A DNA stretch of 64,000 nt from Betaproteobacteria bacterium. GTDB lineage: Bacteria; Pseudomonadota; Gammaproteobacteria; Burkholderiales; Rhodocyclaceae. The position numbers were made by a program, and so were the translations under genes. Where the stretch lies: assembly GCA_028065725.1 (NCBI GenBank), contig JAPTVL010000055.1, positions 83,750-147,749 of the forward strand, read 5' to 3'. The notes below the pieces were generated by a model. The model worked only from the letters and a program-made list of their open reading frames with translations, did no database searches and had not been told where the DNA came from. Positions 63,804 to 64,000 of this stretch are shown in pieces. Positions within the stretch are counted from its first letter, which is position 1. Each line of letters starts with the position of its first letter.

Positions 63804-64000
63804 ATGGCAAAAAGAATTGCATTGGTAACGGGCGCGATGGGTGGCCTTGGCACGGCGATCTGCAAGGCGCTGGCGCAAAGCGGATTCACCGTGGCGGCGA
63901 ACTGCCTGCCGAACTTTCCGCCGAAGGACGAGTGGCTGGCGAAGATGAAGTCGGAAGGTTACGATTTCATCGTCGCCGAGGCGGACGTTACCGACTACGA
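63804..64000 (+). CDS. Second acetoacetyl-CoA reductase-like gene, N-terminal part
   Basis: The window ends inside this gene; 65 codons are visible from ATG 63804. The product starts MAKRIALVTGAMGGLGTAIC with the same cofactor loop as PhaB, then ALAQSGFTVAANCLPNFPPK. It is clearly a paralogue of the preceding phaB, with a different loop after beta-2. AGGAAGCAG stands upstream. Two adjacent reductase genes behind phaC suggest duplication or different substrate or cofactor use. Confidence 0.85.
   Translation, partial: MAKRIALVTGAMGGLGTAICKALAQSGFTVAANCLPNFPPKDEWLAKMKSEGYDFIVAEADVTDY

Overview
The window is a GC-rich, densely coded chromosomal segment from a betaproteobacterium. Several block orders are characteristic of that class: ilvBHC-pssA-leuA, xseB-ispA-dxs-folE2, rpsP-rimM-trmD-rplS, purM divergent from perM-hda-HAD phosphatase, miaA-mutL, purN-DUF3108-rsmB-like, bamD divergent from rluD-pgeF, and phaC-phaB. 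Class I PHA synthase, an NAD-linked molybdenum formate dehydrogenase and a Rieske oxygenase suggest a versatile soil or water organism, perhaps near Rhodocyclales or Nitrosomonadales. The family assignment is inference. No rRNA, CRISPR array, insertion sequence or integrase was seen.

Layout. 1-7.3 kb: start of purB, a GST, holC-pepA, divergent lptFG, then a minus-strand operon of an ECF-like sigma factor with DUF3619, DUF3106 and RDD membrane proteins. 7.4-13.5 kb: branched-chain amino acid synthesis, with a strong promoter and a Leu-rich leader peptide before leuA. 13.5-17.2 kb: membrane proteins, WrbA, YihY and a PilZ-like protein of unknown role. 17.2-23.3 kb: ribosomal operon, folE2 and isoprenoid genes. 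23.3-33 kb: Rieske oxygenase, EamA permease, and a LysR regulator followed by fdsGBA-fdhD-fdsD. 33-38.9 kb: esterase, ACP phosphodiesterase, a RHH/PIN toxin-antitoxin pair, tRNA-Ser(GCU), HAD phosphatase, Hda, PerM. 39-42.1 kb: purM and an AT-richer defence cargo (BrnT/BrnA plus AbiTii). 42.1-51.3 kb: miaA, mutL, dedA, purN, DUF3108, RsmB-like, exported HKD protein, MscS, RlmB. 51.5-58.3 kb: DUF1631, a PAS-GGDEF cyclase, thioesterase, 3-hydroxyacyl-CoA dehydrogenase, BamD. 58.3-64 kb: RluD, PgeF, ZIP transporter, phaC, phaB and the start of a second phaB-like gene.

How genes work together. IlvB/IlvH, IlvC and LeuA form the first steps of Val/Leu/Ile synthesis. Dxs and IspA supply isoprenoid precursors. 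FdsGBAD with FdhD oxidises formate to CO2 and reduces NAD+. PhaB and PhaC make polyhydroxybutyrate. LptF/LptG and BamD build the outer membrane.

Most unusual features: (1) a dispersed element of about 25 bp with core AGTCGGCGCYGGCG, found both between and inside genes, in different reading frames, and coinciding with an in-frame expansion of TrmD; (2) a probably leaderless leucine-rich leader peptide before leuA; (3) the sigma/DUF3619/DUF3106/RDD operon, whose sigma gene seems to start at CTG; (4) a BrnTA-AbiTii cargo between purM and miaA.
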